Origin: Burkholderia multivorans ATCC BAA-247
Lineage (GTDB): Bacteria; Pseudomonadota; Gammaproteobacteria; Burkholderiales; Burkholderiaceae
Assembly: GCF_000959525.1 (NCBI RefSeq)
Contig: NZ_CP009832.1
Span: 558,001 to 622,000 of the forward strand
DNA length: 64,000 nt
Direction: 5' to 3'
The position numbers and the translations under genes are program-made. The notes under the pieces are model-generated. The model was not told where the DNA came from and did no database searches. It saw only the letters and a program-made list of their open reading frames with translations. This document shows positions 8,993 to 19,705 of the stretch, one piece after another. The first letter of the stretch is position 1. Each line of letters opens with the position of its first letter.

Positions 8993-10591
8993 GTGAAGAG
9001 TTCTATACAACGGAACATCGGCCCGTTTGCATTGATGCTGACGGGGCTGGGTTCGATTATCGGCTCGGGCTGGCTGTTCGGTGCCTGGAAAGCCGCCAAG
9101 ATCGCCGGTCCGGCGGCGATCTGCGCGTGGATCATCGGCGCCGTCGTGATTCTCGCGATTGCGCTCACGTACGCGGAGCTCGGCGCGATGTTCCCCGAGT
9201 CGGGCGGGATGGTGCGTTACGCGCGCTACTCGCATGGGTCGCTGGTGGGCTTCATCAGCGCATGGGCGAACTGGATTGCGATCGTGTCGGTGATTCCGAT
9301 CGAGGCCGAGGCATCGATCCAGTACATGAGCACGTGGCCGTATCCCTGGGCGCATGCGCTCTTCGTCAACGGGGAACTGACGACGCCGGGCCTGCTGCTG
9401 TCGGCCGTGCTGGTGGTCGTGTACTTCCTGCTGAACTATTGGGGCGTGAAGGCCTTCGCGCGGGCGAACACCGCCATCACGATCTTCAAGTTCCTGATCC
9501 CGGGCCTGACGATCCTCGGCCTGATGCTGACGAGCTTCCATTCGGAAAACCTCGGCACGAGCTCCGGTGCGAGCTTCGCGCCGTACGGCTGGTCCGCCGT
9601 GCTGACCGCGGTGGCGACGAGCGGCATCGTGTTCGCGTTCAACGGCTTCCAGAGCCCGGTGAACCTTGCCGGTGAAGCGCGCAACCCGTCGCGCAGCGTG
9701 CCGTTCGCGGTGATCGCGTCGATTCTGCTCGCGCTCGTGATCTACGTGCTGCTGCAGATGGCGTACATCGGCGCGGTGAATCCGGCCGACGTCGCGAAGG
9801 GCTGGCAGCACTTCAACTTCTCGTCGCCGTTCGCGGAACTCGCGATCGCGCTGAACCTGAACTGGCTCGCGATCCTGCTGTACGTCGACGCGTTCATCAG
9901 CCCGAGCGGTACCGGCACGACGTACATGGCGACGACCACGCGGATGATCTACGCGATGGAGCGCAACAACACGATGCCGAAGATGTTCGGCAACGTGCAT
10001 CCGCTCTACGGCGTACCGCGTCAGGCGATGTGGTTCAACCTGCTCGTGTCGTTCATCTTCCTGTTCTTCTTCCGCGGCTGGAGCTCGCTCGCGGCAGTGA
10101 TCTCGGTCGCGACCGTGATCTCGTATCTGACGGGTCCGATCAGCCTCATGGCGCTGCGCCGTGCGGCGACCGACATCGAGCGCCCGCTGTCGATTCCGGC
10201 GATGAAGCTGATCGCGCCGTTCGCATTCGTCTGCGCGTCGCTGATCCTGTACTGGGCGAAGTGGCCGCTGACCGGCGAAATCATCCTGCTGATGATCGTC
10301 GCGCTGCCGGTGTACTTCTACTTCCAGGGCAAGTCGGGCTGGACCGGCTGGGGTGCCGACCTCAAGGCGGCATGGTGGCTCGTCGCGTATCTGCCGACGA
10401 TGGCCGTGCTGTCGCTGATCGGCAGCAAGGAGTTCGGCGGTTACGGCTATCTACCGTACGGCTGGGACATGCTGGTCGTCGCCGTGATCTCGCTCGGGTT
10501 CTACTTCTGGGGCGTGAACACCGGCTACCGGACGCAGTATCTCGACGAGCGCGAGTCGCACGACGAGATCCTCGAAGGCATCGGCGCCTGA
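8993..10591 (+). CDS. APC family amino acid permease
   Basis: Integral membrane transporter of 532 residues with 12 or more predicted helices, of the amino acid-polyamine-organocation superfamily. The N-terminus shows the superfamily's helix 1 motif (GLGSIIGSGWLFG), and ALTYAELGAMFPESGG follows in helix 2. NGFQSPVNLAGEARNPSR near residue 225 marks the unwound helix 6 region. The start is GTG with AGGAGAGG just upstream. Substrate is not certain; related proteins are annotated as aspartate or general amino acid symporters. It stands alone and ends at a strong terminator. Confidence 0.85.
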   Translation: MKSSIQRNIGPFALMLTGLGSIIGSGWLFGAWKAAKIAGPAAICAWIIGAVVILAIALTYAELGAMFPESGGMVRYARYSHGSLVGFISAWANWIAIVSVIPIEAEASIQYMSTWPYPWAHALFVNGELTTPGLLLSAVLVVVYFLLNYWGVKAFARANTAITIFKFLIPGLTILGLMLTSFHSENLGTSSGASFAPYGWSAVLTAVATSGIVFAFNGFQSPVNLAGEARNPSRSVPFAVIASILLALVIYVLLQMAYIGAVNPADVAKGWQHFNFSSPFAELAIALNLNWLAILLYVDAFISPSGTGTTYMATTTRMIYAMERNNTMPKMFGNVHPLYGVPRQAMWFNLLVSFIFLFFFRGWSSLAAVISVATVISYLTGPISLMALRRAATDIERPLSIPAMKLIAPFAFVCASLILYWAKWPLTGEIILLMIVALPVYFYFQGKSGWTGWGADLKAAWWLVAYLPTMAVLSLIGSKEFGGYGYLPYGWDMLVVAVISLGFYFWGVNTGYRTQYLDERESHDEILEGIGA

Positions 10592-10642
10592 CGCAAGCAG
10601 TCCGCTCTGCCGCCGGAATCGGCGGCGGCCGAGCGCGCAAGC

Positions 10643-10682
10643 AAGCCCGCCCGAGCAGCGATGCTCGGGCGGGCTTTTGTTT
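10643..10682 (+). terminator. Intrinsic terminator after the APC permease
   Basis: AAGCCCGCCCGAGC and GCTCGGGCGGGCTT form a perfect 14-bp stem around AGCGAT, followed by TTGTTTTG on the plus strand. Confidence 0.9.
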
Positions 10683-10735
10683 TGTGCGTTCCGGGGCAGG
10701 GGGCGGGCAGCGGGGCCGGCGGCCCGCGCGGCCGC

Positions 10736-11527
10736 TCAGGCCGTCGCGCTCGAGAACACGTAGTTCGTCATGGCCAGCACGCGCTGATACGTGCCGAGCG
10801 CCTGGATGCCGAGCCGGTAGTCGTCGTCGGCCGCGCCGAGCGCCGCGAACACCGGCAGCAGATGCTCGTCGGTCGGATGCATCAGCGCCGCGTGCGGCGC
10901 CTGCCTGCGGTAGTCGAGCAGCGCGTCGATGTCGCGCTCGGCGAGCTTCGTCTCGAACCAGTCGGTGAATTCGGCGACGCGCGGATCGGCGTCCTCCGGC
11001 GAGGCGCCGAAATCCGCCGCGCGCAGATTGTGCGTGATCTGGCCCGAGCCGATCACCATCACGTCCTCATCGCGCAGCGGCCGCAGCGCGCGGCCGACCG
11101 CGAAGTGATGCGCGGCGTCCGCGCGCGGCTGGATCGACAGCTGCGCGACCGGCACGTCGGCGTGCGGGAACATCAGCAGCATCGGCACCCACGCACCGTG
11201 ATCGAGGCCGTGCTCGAGCGTCGCGGTCGCGATGCCCGCCGCATTCAGGAGGTCGGCCGCATGCTGCGCGACGTCGGGCGCGCCGGGCGCCGGGTAGCGG
11301 ATTTCATAGAGCGCGCGCGGAAAGCCGTAGAAGTCGTGAATCGTGTCCGGATGCGCGGCAATGCTCGCGACGGGTTGCTGCGTGCCCCAGTGCGCGGACA
11401 GCATCAGCACCGCGCGCGGGCGCGGCAGCTCGGCACCGAGTTCGGTGAATGCGCCGGACGGCAATGCCGGATCGATCGGCAGCGTCGGCGCGCCATGCGA
11501 CAGGTAAAGCGAAGGCAAGCGGTTCAT
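10736..11527 (-). CDS. DODA-type extradiol ring-cleavage dioxygenase
   Basis: A 263-residue metalloenzyme of the class III extradiol dioxygenase family (4,5-DOPA dioxygenase-like, as E. coli YgiD/DodA). The metal-binding histidines are visible in YLSHGAPTLP (His11), MLSAHWG (His46) and EHGLDHGAWVP (near residue 110); HNLRAADFG and the C-terminal MHPTDEHLLPVF complete the site. The family cleaves catechol-type rings. It is a single gene on the minus strand and its natural substrate is unknown. Confidence 0.85.
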   Translation of the reverse strand: MNRLPSLYLSHGAPTLPIDPALPSGAFTELGAELPRPRAVLMLSAHWGTQQPVASIAAHPDTIHDFYGFPRALYEIRYPAPGAPDVAQHAADLLNAAGIATATLEHGLDHGAWVPMLLMFPHADVPVAQLSIQPRADAAHHFAVGRALRPLRDEDVMVIGSGQITHNLRAADFGASPEDADPRVAEFTDWFETKLAERDIDALLDYRRQAPHAALMHPTDEHLLPVFAALGAADDDYRLGIQALGTYQRVLAMTNYVFSSATA

Positions 11528-11745
11528 GTCGGTGGCCTGCTGAAGGGATGTTGCGTTCGACTATAGATCCGCACGAGAGATTGATAAACAGCGGTTCTGG
11601 ATTTTATTGAATCTCTCGAGTTGATAATCGAGCCGCGCATCGGCTCGGCGGCCATCCGCGCCATGAGCGGATGGCTTTCTCCGAACTTGCGCGAAAATCG
11701 GCGAAGATGGCTCGGAAACGGCGAGGTTTCGCCGCGAGAGGCGCG

Positions 11746-12342
11746 CTACTGCGCGTGACGGAGCCCGGCCCACGGCGTCGTGAGCGGCGTATCGGGCGCG
11801 AACAGGTCGAGCACGCGCGTGACGGTCTGGTCGACGAGTTCGTCGATCGTCTTCGGCATTGCATAGAACGCCGGCAGCGGCGGGAACACGATGCCGCCCA
11901 TTTCGGTGACGGCCGTCATGTTGCGCAGATGCGCGAGATTGAACGGCGTTTCGCGCACCATCAGCACTAGGCGGCGACGTTCCTTCAGCGTCACGTCGGC
12001 CGCGCGCGTGATCAGGTTGTCGGACAGCCCGTGCGCGATGCTCGCGAGCGTCTTCATCGAGCACGGCGCGATCACCATGCCGTGCGTCGCGAACGAGCCG
12101 GACGCGATCGTCGCGCCGACGTCGCGCACCGAATGGACGACGTCCGCGCGGCTTTCGACGTCGGACTTCGACAGCTTCAGTTCGTGCTGGATATTGAGCC
12201 AGCCGGCGTTCGAGATCAGCAGGTGCGTCTCGACGCCGCCGGCGGCGCGCAGCAGATCGAGCAGCCGCACGCCGTAGATCGCGCCCGTCGCGCCGGTGAT
12301 CGCGACGATCAGCCGGCGACGCGGCGCGCTGGGAGAGACCAT
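11746..12342 (-). CDS. ubiX: Flavin prenyltransferase UbiX
   Basis: A 198-residue flavoprotein that joins a dimethylallyl group to FMN to make prenylated FMN, the cofactor of UbiD-type decarboxylases used in ubiquinone synthesis. The N-terminal VAITGATGAIYGVRLL binds the FMN phosphate; the conserved VIAPCSMKTLASIAHG lies near residue 90 and RRLVLMVRETPF near residue 125, both hallmarks of UbiX/Pad1. It is the last gene of the minus-strand hemA-prfA-prmC-grxD-ubiX run, 13 bases after grxD. Confidence 0.93.
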   Translation of the reverse strand: MVSPSAPRRRLIVAITGATGAIYGVRLLDLLRAAGGVETHLLISNAGWLNIQHELKLSKSDVESRADVVHSVRDVGATIASGSFATHGMVIAPCSMKTLASIAHGLSDNLITRAADVTLKERRRLVLMVRETPFNLAHLRNMTAVTEMGGIVFPPLPAFYAMPKTIDELVDQTVTRVLDLFAPDTPLTTPWAGLRHAQ

Positions 12343-12355
12343 CGGGGAAGCGGTG

Positions 12356-12667
12356 TTACGCGGCGGCGAACAGTTGCTGCAGCTCGCCCGACTGGTACAT
12401 CTCCATCATGATGTCCGAGCCGCCGATGAACTCGCCCTTGACATACAGCTGCGGGATGGTCGGCCAGTTCGAGAATTCCTTGATCCCCTGACGGATCTCT
12501 TCGTCCTCGAGCACGTTGACCGTCTTGAACTGATCGACGCCGCAGGCCTTCAGCACCTGCACCGCGCGGCCGGAAAAGCCGCACATCGGGAATTGCGCGT
12601 TGCCCTTCATGAAGAGCACGACCGGGTTTTCGTCGACGATTTGCTTGATACGTTGTTGGGTGTCCAT
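12356..12667 (-). CDS. grxD: Monothiol glutaredoxin Grx4
   Basis: A 103-residue monothiol glutaredoxin with the CGFS active site at residues 29-32, the [12 protein letters not shown] lead-in and the [19 protein letters not shown] segment that binds glutathione. CGFS proteins carry [2Fe-2S] clusters bridged with glutathione and act in iron-sulfur cluster transfer. The length is the family norm. It lies between prmC and ubiX on the same strand. Confidence 0.95.
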   Translation of the reverse strand: MDTQQRIKQIVDENPVVLFMKGNAQFPMCGFSGRAVQVLKACGVDQFKTVNVLEDEEIRQGIKEFSNWPTIPQLYVKGEFIGGSDIMMEMYQSGELQQLFAAA

Positions 12668-12734
12668 GACTGACCTTGCGTTTGCGGGGCGTTAGATCGA
12701 AATGATAGCGGATTTCAACCGGGCGGGCCGGGCG

Positions 12735-13577
12735 TCAGCGGGGCAAGCGGCCGCCCGTCGTGCGTTCGATTGCGGCGAGATCGGCGAGCGATTCGACCGC
12801 GTCGAAACCGTGCGATGCGAGCAGCGCGCGCACCGCTTCCGCCTGGTCGTAGCCGTGCTCGATCCACAGCGTGCCGCCCGGCTTCAGATGCGCACGCGCG
12901 CCGGCGACGATCGTCCGAATCGCGCTCAGCCCGTCGGCGTCGTCGGTCAGCGCGCCGCGCGGCTCGAAGCGCAGGTCGCCTTGCGACAGATGCGGATCGT
13001 GCTGTGCGATATACGGCGGATTGCTGACGATCGCATCGAAGGCGAGCGCGGGATCGAGTGCCGCGTACCAGTCGCTCTGCAGCCACTGCAGCGGGCCGCC
13101 GGGGCGGCGCGCATCGAGCAGTTTGTCGGCGTTGCGCTGCGCGACCGCGAGCGCGGCGGCCGACCGGTCGAGCGCCCATACGCGCGCATCGGGCCGCTCG
13201 GCTGCGATCGACACCGCGATCGCGCCGCTGCCGGTGCCGAGATCGAGCACGGCCGGATGCGCGAGCCCGTCGATCGCGTCGAGCGCGGCTTCGACGAGCA
13301 GTTCGGTTTCGGGGCGCGGGATCAGCACGTCGGGCGTCACGTCGAACGGGCGGCCGAAGAACTCGCGCATCCCGACGAGCTGCGCGACGGGCTCGCCGGC
13401 CGCGCGGCGCGCTTCGAGCGCACGATAGCGTTCGACTGCCTCTGCATCGAGCGGCCGATCGCCGCGCGTGATCAGCTGCGTGCGCGTCCAGCCGAGCGCG
13501 TGCGCGAGCAGCACGCGCGCGTCGACCGCATCGAGCGGCGTCGCGCGCAGCAGGTCGTCGGCGGTCGGTGCGGACAT
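12735..13577 (-). CDS. prmC: Release factor glutamine methyltransferase PrmC
   Basis: A 280-residue methyltransferase that modifies the Gln of the GGQ loop in release factors. Motif I LDLGTGSGAIAVSIA is near residue 111 and the catalytic NPPY at 186-189. The N-terminal helical domain is present, so it is full length. It lies 10 bases downstream of prfA, whose product is its substrate, an arrangement common in Proteobacteria. Confidence 0.95.
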   Translation of the reverse strand: MSAPTADDLLRATPLDAVDARVLLAHALGWTRTQLITRGDRPLDAEAVERYRALEARRAAGEPVAQLVGMREFFGRPFDVTPDVLIPRPETELLVEAALDAIDGLAHPAVLDLGTGSGAIAVSIAAERPDARVWALDRSAAALAVAQRNADKLLDARRPGGPLQWLQSDWYAALDPALAFDAIVSNPPYIAQHDPHLSQGDLRFEPRGALTDDADGLSAIRTIVAGARAHLKPGGTLWIEHGYDQAEAVRALLASHGFDAVESLADLAAIERTTGGRLPR

Positions 13578-13587
13578 CGTCGCGGCC

Positions 13588-14670
13588 TCAGTCGGCGTCG
13601 CCGAGCGACGCGAGCAGCTCGGCCTGATGCTCGCTGACGAGCGCGCCGATCAGCTCGTCGAGATCGCCGTCCATGATCGCCTCGAGCCGGTAGAGCGTCA
13701 GGTTGATCCGGTGATCGGTCATCCGGCCCTGCGGGAAGTTGTACGTGCGGATTCGCTCGGAACGATCCCCGGAGCCGATCAGGCTCTTGCGCGTCGCGGC
13801 TTCCTTCGCGTGCTGCTCGTGATACTGCTTGTCCTTGATGCGCGCGGCGAGCACCTTCAGCGCGCGATCCTTGTTCTTGTGCTGCGAGCGGTCGTCCTGG
13901 CACTCGACGACGATCCCGGTCGGCAGGTGCGTGACACGCACCGCGGAATCGGTCTTGTTGATGTGCTGGCCGCCCGCGCCCGAGGCGCGGAACGTGTCGA
14001 TCCGCAAGTCGGCCGGATTGATCTCGACTTCGCCGATTTCGTCCGCCTCCGGCATCACGGCGACCGTGCACGCGGACGTATGGATGCGCCCCTGCGTTTC
14101 GGTGGCCGGCACGCGCTGCACGCGATGGCCGCCCGACTCGAACTTCAGCCGCGAATACGCGCCCTGGCCGGCGATCCGCACGATCACCTCCTTGTAGCCG
14201 CCGAGGTCGGACGGACTTTCCGACATCATCTCGACCTGCCAGCGCTGCCGTTCCGCGAAGCGCAGGTACATGCGCAGCAGATCGCCGGCGAACAGCGCCG
14301 ATTCGTCGCCGCCGGTGCCCGCGCGGATTTCGACGAAGATGTTGCGATCGTCGTTCGGATCCTTCGGCAGCAGCATCTTCTGCAGCTCGACCTCGAGCCG
14401 CGCCATCCGCTCGCGCGCGCTGCGGATTTCTTCCTCGGCGAAATCGCGCATCGACGGATCGGCGAGCAATTCCTGCGCGGCCGTCTCGTCGCTGCGCGAC
14501 TGGCGCCACAGCGCATACTGCTCGACGACCGGACCGAGTTCCGCGTGTTCGCGCGTGAGCTTGCGGTACTGGTCGAGATCGGCCGTGACGTTTTCGCGGC
14601 TCAGCAGATCGTTCAGTTCGGCCAGCCGGGTGGACAGCTGGTCGAGCTTGCGTTGCATGCTCGTCTTCAT
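13588..14670 (-). CDS. prfA: Peptide chain release factor 1
   Basis: RF1, 360 residues, recognises UAA and UAG stop codons. The PAT tripeptide anticodon is at residues 188-190 and the GGQ hydrolysis motif at 233-235 within [15 protein letters not shown]. The N-terminal coiled domain is complete. It lies between hemA and prmC, the classic hemA-prfA-prmC order. Confidence 0.97.
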   Translation of the reverse strand: MKTSMQRKLDQLSTRLAELNDLLSRENVTADLDQYRKLTREHAELGPVVEQYALWRQSRSDETAAQELLADPSMRDFAEEEIRSARERMARLEVELQKMLLPKDPNDDRNIFVEIRAGTGGDESALFAGDLLRMYLRFAERQRWQVEMMSESPSDLGGYKEVIVRIAGQGAYSRLKFESGGHRVQRVPATETQGRIHTSACTVAVMPEADEIGEVEINPADLRIDTFRASGAGGQHINKTDSAVRVTHLPTGIVVECQDDRSQHKNKDRALKVLAARIKDKQYHEQHAKEAATRKSLIGSGDRSERIRTYNFPQGRMTDHRINLTLYRLEAIMDGDLDELIGALVSEHQAELLASLGDAD

Positions 14671-14752
14671 GGTGTGGAGCGGCGCTCCCGGGCAAGGAGT
14701 ATTCGGAAAGGATAGGCCGGCCGACGGCCGGCGGCAGTGCGATCGGCCGGCG

Positions 14753-16066
<1,314 letters not shown>

Positions 16067-16077
16067 TTAGCCGCATA

Positions 16078-16839
16078 TTATAGCGTCTCGGCGGATTGCT
16101 CACCTGCGCTGTAGCGGGCGTCCGCGAGGCGCGGGCGGCGATTTGGGGGCTCGATCGGCACGCGATCGAGCTGATAGCCGTAGCCGTACAGCGGCAGCAG
16201 CCGGTAGCCGCGTTCCGGCAGCAGCCGCAGCTTGCTGCGCAGCCGCGATGCGTGCGTGTCGAGCGTGCGCGACTTCATGTCGCGGTGGCGCGCCCACACC
16301 GTCTCGAGGATATGGGCGCGCGACACCGGCCGCGACAGGTTCGCGAGCAGAAGCCGCGCGAAGCGGAACTCCTTCGGCGTGAGCGCGACGGTGTGCTGGC
16401 CGAAGCTGACGAGCAAGTGCGTCGCATCGAACGCGAATTCGCCATACATTTCGCGCGAGCGCACCGGCGGCCGGCGCACGCCCGCGCGCCGGCTCAGCGC
16501 GGTCACGCGCGCCAGCAGCTCGGGCCCGCCGACCGGGCGCACGAGGCAGTCGTCGGCACCCGCGTGCAGGCAGGCGACGATTTCGCTTTCGCGTGACAGA
16601 TGGAAGACGGCGATCGCGGGCAGCCCGGGCAGGACCGCCTGCGCGCGCGGAATGATGTCTTCGGCAGGGCTGTCGCCGGCCCAGCCCGCGACGATCAGCA
16701 TGTCGCAGGTGTCGCCTGCAAGCCATTCGAAGAACGCCGCGGCGGTGGAAAATGCGTGGCAAACGTGACCGCCGATGAAGAGCTGGCGATTCAGGAACGC
16801 GGCGTGGTCCGCGTCCGGATCGATCAGAGCGATTCGCAT
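16078..16839 (-). CDS. Atypical OmpR-type response regulator
   Basis: A 253-residue protein with an N-terminal receiver-like domain (about 1-120) and a C-terminal OmpR winged helix (about 130-225, ALTPKEFRFARLLL, then RTLDTHASRLRSKL). The acidic pair is there (IDPD, residues 6-9), but the strand that should carry the phosphorylated Asp reads CDMLIVAGWAG, with Ala where the Asp belongs, and the conserved Lys-Pro is Arg-Pro (LVRPVGG). It is therefore probably not controlled by ordinary phosphorylation. No histidine kinase gene is adjacent. It is on the same strand as hemA, 26 bases upstream. Confidence 0.8.
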   Translation of the reverse strand: MRIALIDPDADHAAFLNRQLFIGGHVCHAFSTAAAFFEWLAGDTCDMLIVAGWAGDSPAEDIIPRAQAVLPGLPAIAVFHLSRESEIVACLHAGADDCLVRPVGGPELLARVTALSRRAGVRRPPVRSREMYGEFAFDATHLLVSFGQHTVALTPKEFRFARLLLANLSRPVSRAHILETVWARHRDMKSRTLDTHASRLRSKLRLLPERGYRLLPLYGYGYQLDRVPIEPPNRRPRLADARYSAGEQSAETL

Positions 16840-17007
16840 GATGTGTGTTCAATGCGGCAGCCGGTGCGCGCTTGCCATAACGTCGACTGGGCCCCTACAC
16901 TCGAACGTTCGCGGCGCCCGGCTGTCCCGGGTTCGATGGATGATCGATGCTAGCCGCTGGCAACGTTCACGCCTATTGGACGAATCTGAATTTATAGAAG
17001 GCGTCGA

Positions 17008-17262
17008 ATGAACTGGTTTGGGATTGTTGTCCTGGGGGCGGCCGTCGGGCTCGTCGGCCGCTGGCTGCACCCGATGCGGCGTGCGGGCCGGCCGGCGTGG
17101 TGGGCGTCGGTGCTCGTCGGCATCGCGGCGGCCGCCGCCGCGCGCATGCTCGGCAACCTCTCGGGACTGTTTTACGACGGCGAAACGCTCGAATGGCCGG
17201 TCTGTACCGGCGCCGCGTTCGTCGCCGTCGCCGTGACGGTCGCGCTCGCGGCCCGTCGATGA
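17008..17262 (+). CDS. Small membrane protein (GlsB/YeaQ/YmgE-like)
   Basis: An 84-residue protein with three hydrophobic segments (about 3-20, 32-50 and 66-82) and GVRAG/HP turns between them. Size and topology resemble the transglycosylase-associated GlsB/YeaQ family of stress-related membrane proteins, though motif agreement is weak. GAAGG lies just upstream of the ATG. It lies 18 bases before the aminopeptidase gene and could be cotranscribed with it. Confidence 0.6.
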   Translation: MNWFGIVVLGAAVGLVGRWLHPMRRAGRPAWWASVLVGIAAAAAARMLGNLSGLFYDGETLEWPVCTGAAFVAVAVTVALAARR

Positions 17263-17280
17263 AAGCTCTCAGGTGAAATC

Positions 17281-19095
17281 ATGAATGCCCGTCTCCCCGA
17301 AGTCTCGCCGGTGCCGGCCCGGCTCGCGCTGCTGCGCGGCGCGATGGTCCGCGAGGATCTGGCCGCGTATCTCGTACCGTCCGCCGATCCGCATCTGTCC
17401 GAATATCTGCCCGAGCGCTGGCAGGCCCGCCGCTGGTTGTCCGGCTTCACGGGCTCGGTCGGCACGCTCGTCGTGACCGCCGATTTCGCGGGCCTCTGGG
17501 TCGACAGCCGCTACTGGGTGCAGGCCGAAGCCGAGCTCGCCGGCACCGGCGTGCAACTGATGAAGATGACGGGCGGCCAGCAGAGCGCACCGCACGTCGA
17601 CTGGCTCGCGCAGAACGTGCCGGCCGGTGCGACGGTCGGCGTCGACGGCGCGGTGCTCGGCGTCGCCGCGGCGCGCGCGCTGACGGCGGCGCTCAGCGCG
17701 CGCGGGATCGCGCTGCGCACCGATCTCGACCTGCTCGACGCGATCTGGCCCGAGCGGCCGGCGCTGCCCGCCGATCCGGTGTTCGAGCACGTCGCGCCGC
17801 AGGCCGACACGACGCGCGCGAGCAAGCTCGCCGACGTGCGGCGCGCGATGCAGGCGCAGGGCGCGCAGTGGCATTTCGTCTCGACGCTCGACGATCTCGC
17901 GTGGCTGTTCAACCTGCGCGGCGCCGACGTCAGCTTCAATCCGGTATTCGTTGCGCACGCAATGATCGGCATCGAGCGCGCGACCTTGTTCGTCGCCGAC
18001 GGCAAGGTGTCGCCGGCGCTGGCCGCGTCGCTCGCGCAGGACGGCGTCGACGTGCGGCCGTATGGCGACGCGCGGGCGGCGCTCGCCGCGCTGCCGGACG
18101 GCGCGACGTTGCTGGTCGACCCGCGCCGCGTGACGTTCGGCACGCTCGAAGCCGTGCCGGCCGGCGTGAAGCGGGTCGAGGCCGTGAACCCGTCGACGTT
18201 CGCGAAATCGCGCAAGACGCCCGCCGAGATCGCGCATGTGCGCGTGACGATGGAGCACGACGGCGCGGCGCTCGCCGAATTCTTCGCGTGGTTCGAGCAG
18301 GCCGTGAACCGCGACACGATTACCGAGTTGACGATCGACGAGCAGCTGACGGCCGCGCGCGCGCGGCGCCCCGGCTACGTGTCGCCGAGTTTCGCGACGA
18401 TTGCCGGTTTCAACGCGAACGGCGCGATGCCGCATTACCGCGCGACGCCTGCGTCGCATGCGACGATCGCCGGCGACGGGCTGCTGCTCGTCGACTCGGG
18501 CGGCCAGTACCTGACGGGCACGACCGACATCACGCGCGTCGTGCCGGTCGGCACCGTCAGCGATCTGCAGCGGCGCGATTTCACGATCGTGCTGAAGTCG
18601 ATGATGGCGCTGTCGCGTGCGCGTTTCCCGCGCGGCATCCGCTCGCCGATGCTCGACGCGATCGCGCGCGCGCCGATGTGGGCAGCCGGTCTCGACTACG
18701 GTCACGGCACCGGCCACGGCGTCGGTTATTTCCTGAACGTGCACGAAGGTCCGCAGGTGATTTCGCACTACGCGCCGGCCGAGCCGTACACGGCGATGGA
18801 AGAAGGGATGATCACGTCGATCGAGCCGGGCGTGTACCGCCCCGGCCAGTGGGGCGTGCGGATCGAGAACCTGGTCGTGAATCGCGCGGCCGGGCAGACC
18901 GAGTTCGGCGATTTCCTCGCGTTCGAGACGCTGACGCTGTGCCCGATCGACACGCGCTGCGTGCTGATCGAGATGCTGCACGAGGAAGAGCGCGCGTGGC
19001 TCAACGCGTATCACGCGACGGTGCGCGAGCGCGTCGGCCGGCACGTGAGCGGCGACGCGAAAGCATGGCTCGACGCGCGCACGCAGCCGGTCTGA
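17281..19095 (+). CDS. Xaa-Pro aminopeptidase (aminopeptidase P family)
   Basis: A 604-residue M24B peptidase of the large, three-domain aminopeptidase P type: two creatinase-like N-terminal domains (about 1-150 and 160-310), then the pita-bread catalytic domain. Metal ligands are visible in LLVDSGGQYLTGTTDITR (two Asp), GHGTGHGVGYFLNVHEGP (His), EEGMITSIEPGVY (Glu) and IENLVV (Glu). It removes N-terminal residues that precede proline. The extra C-terminal part after residue 540 is typical of the long form. Confidence 0.92.
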   Translation: MNARLPEVSPVPARLALLRGAMVREDLAAYLVPSADPHLSEYLPERWQARRWLSGFTGSVGTLVVTADFAGLWVDSRYWVQAEAELAGTGVQLMKMTGGQQSAPHVDWLAQNVPAGATVGVDGAVLGVAAARALTAALSARGIALRTDLDLLDAIWPERPALPADPVFEHVAPQADTTRASKLADVRRAMQAQGAQWHFVSTLDDLAWLFNLRGADVSFNPVFVAHAMIGIERATLFVADGKVSPALAASLAQDGVDVRPYGDARAALAALPDGATLLVDPRRVTFGTLEAVPAGVKRVEAVNPSTFAKSRKTPAEIAHVRVTMEHDGAALAEFFAWFEQAVNRDTITELTIDEQLTAARARRPGYVSPSFATIAGFNANGAMPHYRATPASHATIAGDGLLLVDSGGQYLTGTTDITRVVPVGTVSDLQRRDFTIVLKSMMALSRARFPRGIRSPMLDAIARAPMWAAGLDYGHGTGHGVGYFLNVHEGPQVISHYAPAEPYTAMEEGMITSIEPGVYRPGQWGVRIENLVVNRAAGQTEFGDFLAFETLTLCPIDTRCVLIEMLHEEERAWLNAYHATVRERVGRHVSGDAKAWLDARTQPV

Positions 19096-19153
19096 CGCGG
19101 CGAACGGCACGGGCCGCGCGGCGGCCCGACGATAACGACGGCGAGGAGCGACG

Positions 19154-19705
19154 ATGACGGATACCGCAGTGATCGTGGTCGACATGCAGCACGGGCTCGT
19201 GCAGCGCGCGACGCCCGCGTACCGGCTCGACGACGTCGTGTCGGGCATCAACCGGCTGACCGCGGCGGCGCGCGCCGCGCGTGCGCCGGTGTGCTTCGTG
19301 CAGCACGACGGCGACGCGGCCGACGACATCGTGCCCGGCACGCCCGGCTGGGAGCTGCATCGCGGGCTCGTCGTCGAGGCCGGCGACTGGCGCATCCGCA
19401 AGCGGATGAGCGACGCGTTTCACGACACGCCGCTCGCCGCCCAGCTGGACCGGCACGGCGTCCGGTCGGTGCTGATCTGCGGCTACGCGACCGAGTTCTG
19501 CGTCGATGCGGCCGCGCGTCGCGCGGCGCTGCTCGGCTACCGCACGACCGTCGTGTCGGATCTGCATACGACGAATACGCGCGCGCACCTGTCGGCGGAG
19601 CAGATCGTCGCGCATCATCACTTCATCTGGGAAAACAGTTCGCTGTCGGGCAACGCGGTGACGCCGCGCCCGCTGGCCGACGTGCTCGCAACGGAGCTCG
19701 CATGA
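19154..19705 (+). CDS. Isochorismatase-family cysteine hydrolase
   Basis: A 183-residue alpha/beta hydrolase of the isochorismatase superfamily. The catalytic Asp is in VIVVDMQHGLV near residue 10, the Lys in RIRKRMSDAF near residue 80 and the Cys in GYATEFCVDAAAR near residue 117, so the triad is complete. Family members hydrolyse small amides (nicotinamide-like, carbamoyl-sarcosine-like compounds); the substrate here is unknown. Its stop overlaps the start of the HAD gene (ATGA), so the two are translationally coupled. Confidence 0.85.
   Translation: MTDTAVIVVDMQHGLVQRATPAYRLDDVVSGINRLTAAARAARAPVCFVQHDGDAADDIVPGTPGWELHRGLVVEAGDWRIRKRMSDAFHDTPLAAQLDRHGVRSVLICGYATEFCVDAAARRAALLGYRTTVVSDLHTTNTRAHLSAEQIVAHHHFIWENSSLSGNAVTPRPLADVLATELA

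Noticed and set aside
17269-19401. A 710-codon open frame on the minus strand
   Set aside because: Antisense to the Xaa-Pro aminopeptidase; composition dominated by Arg and Ala, no domain.
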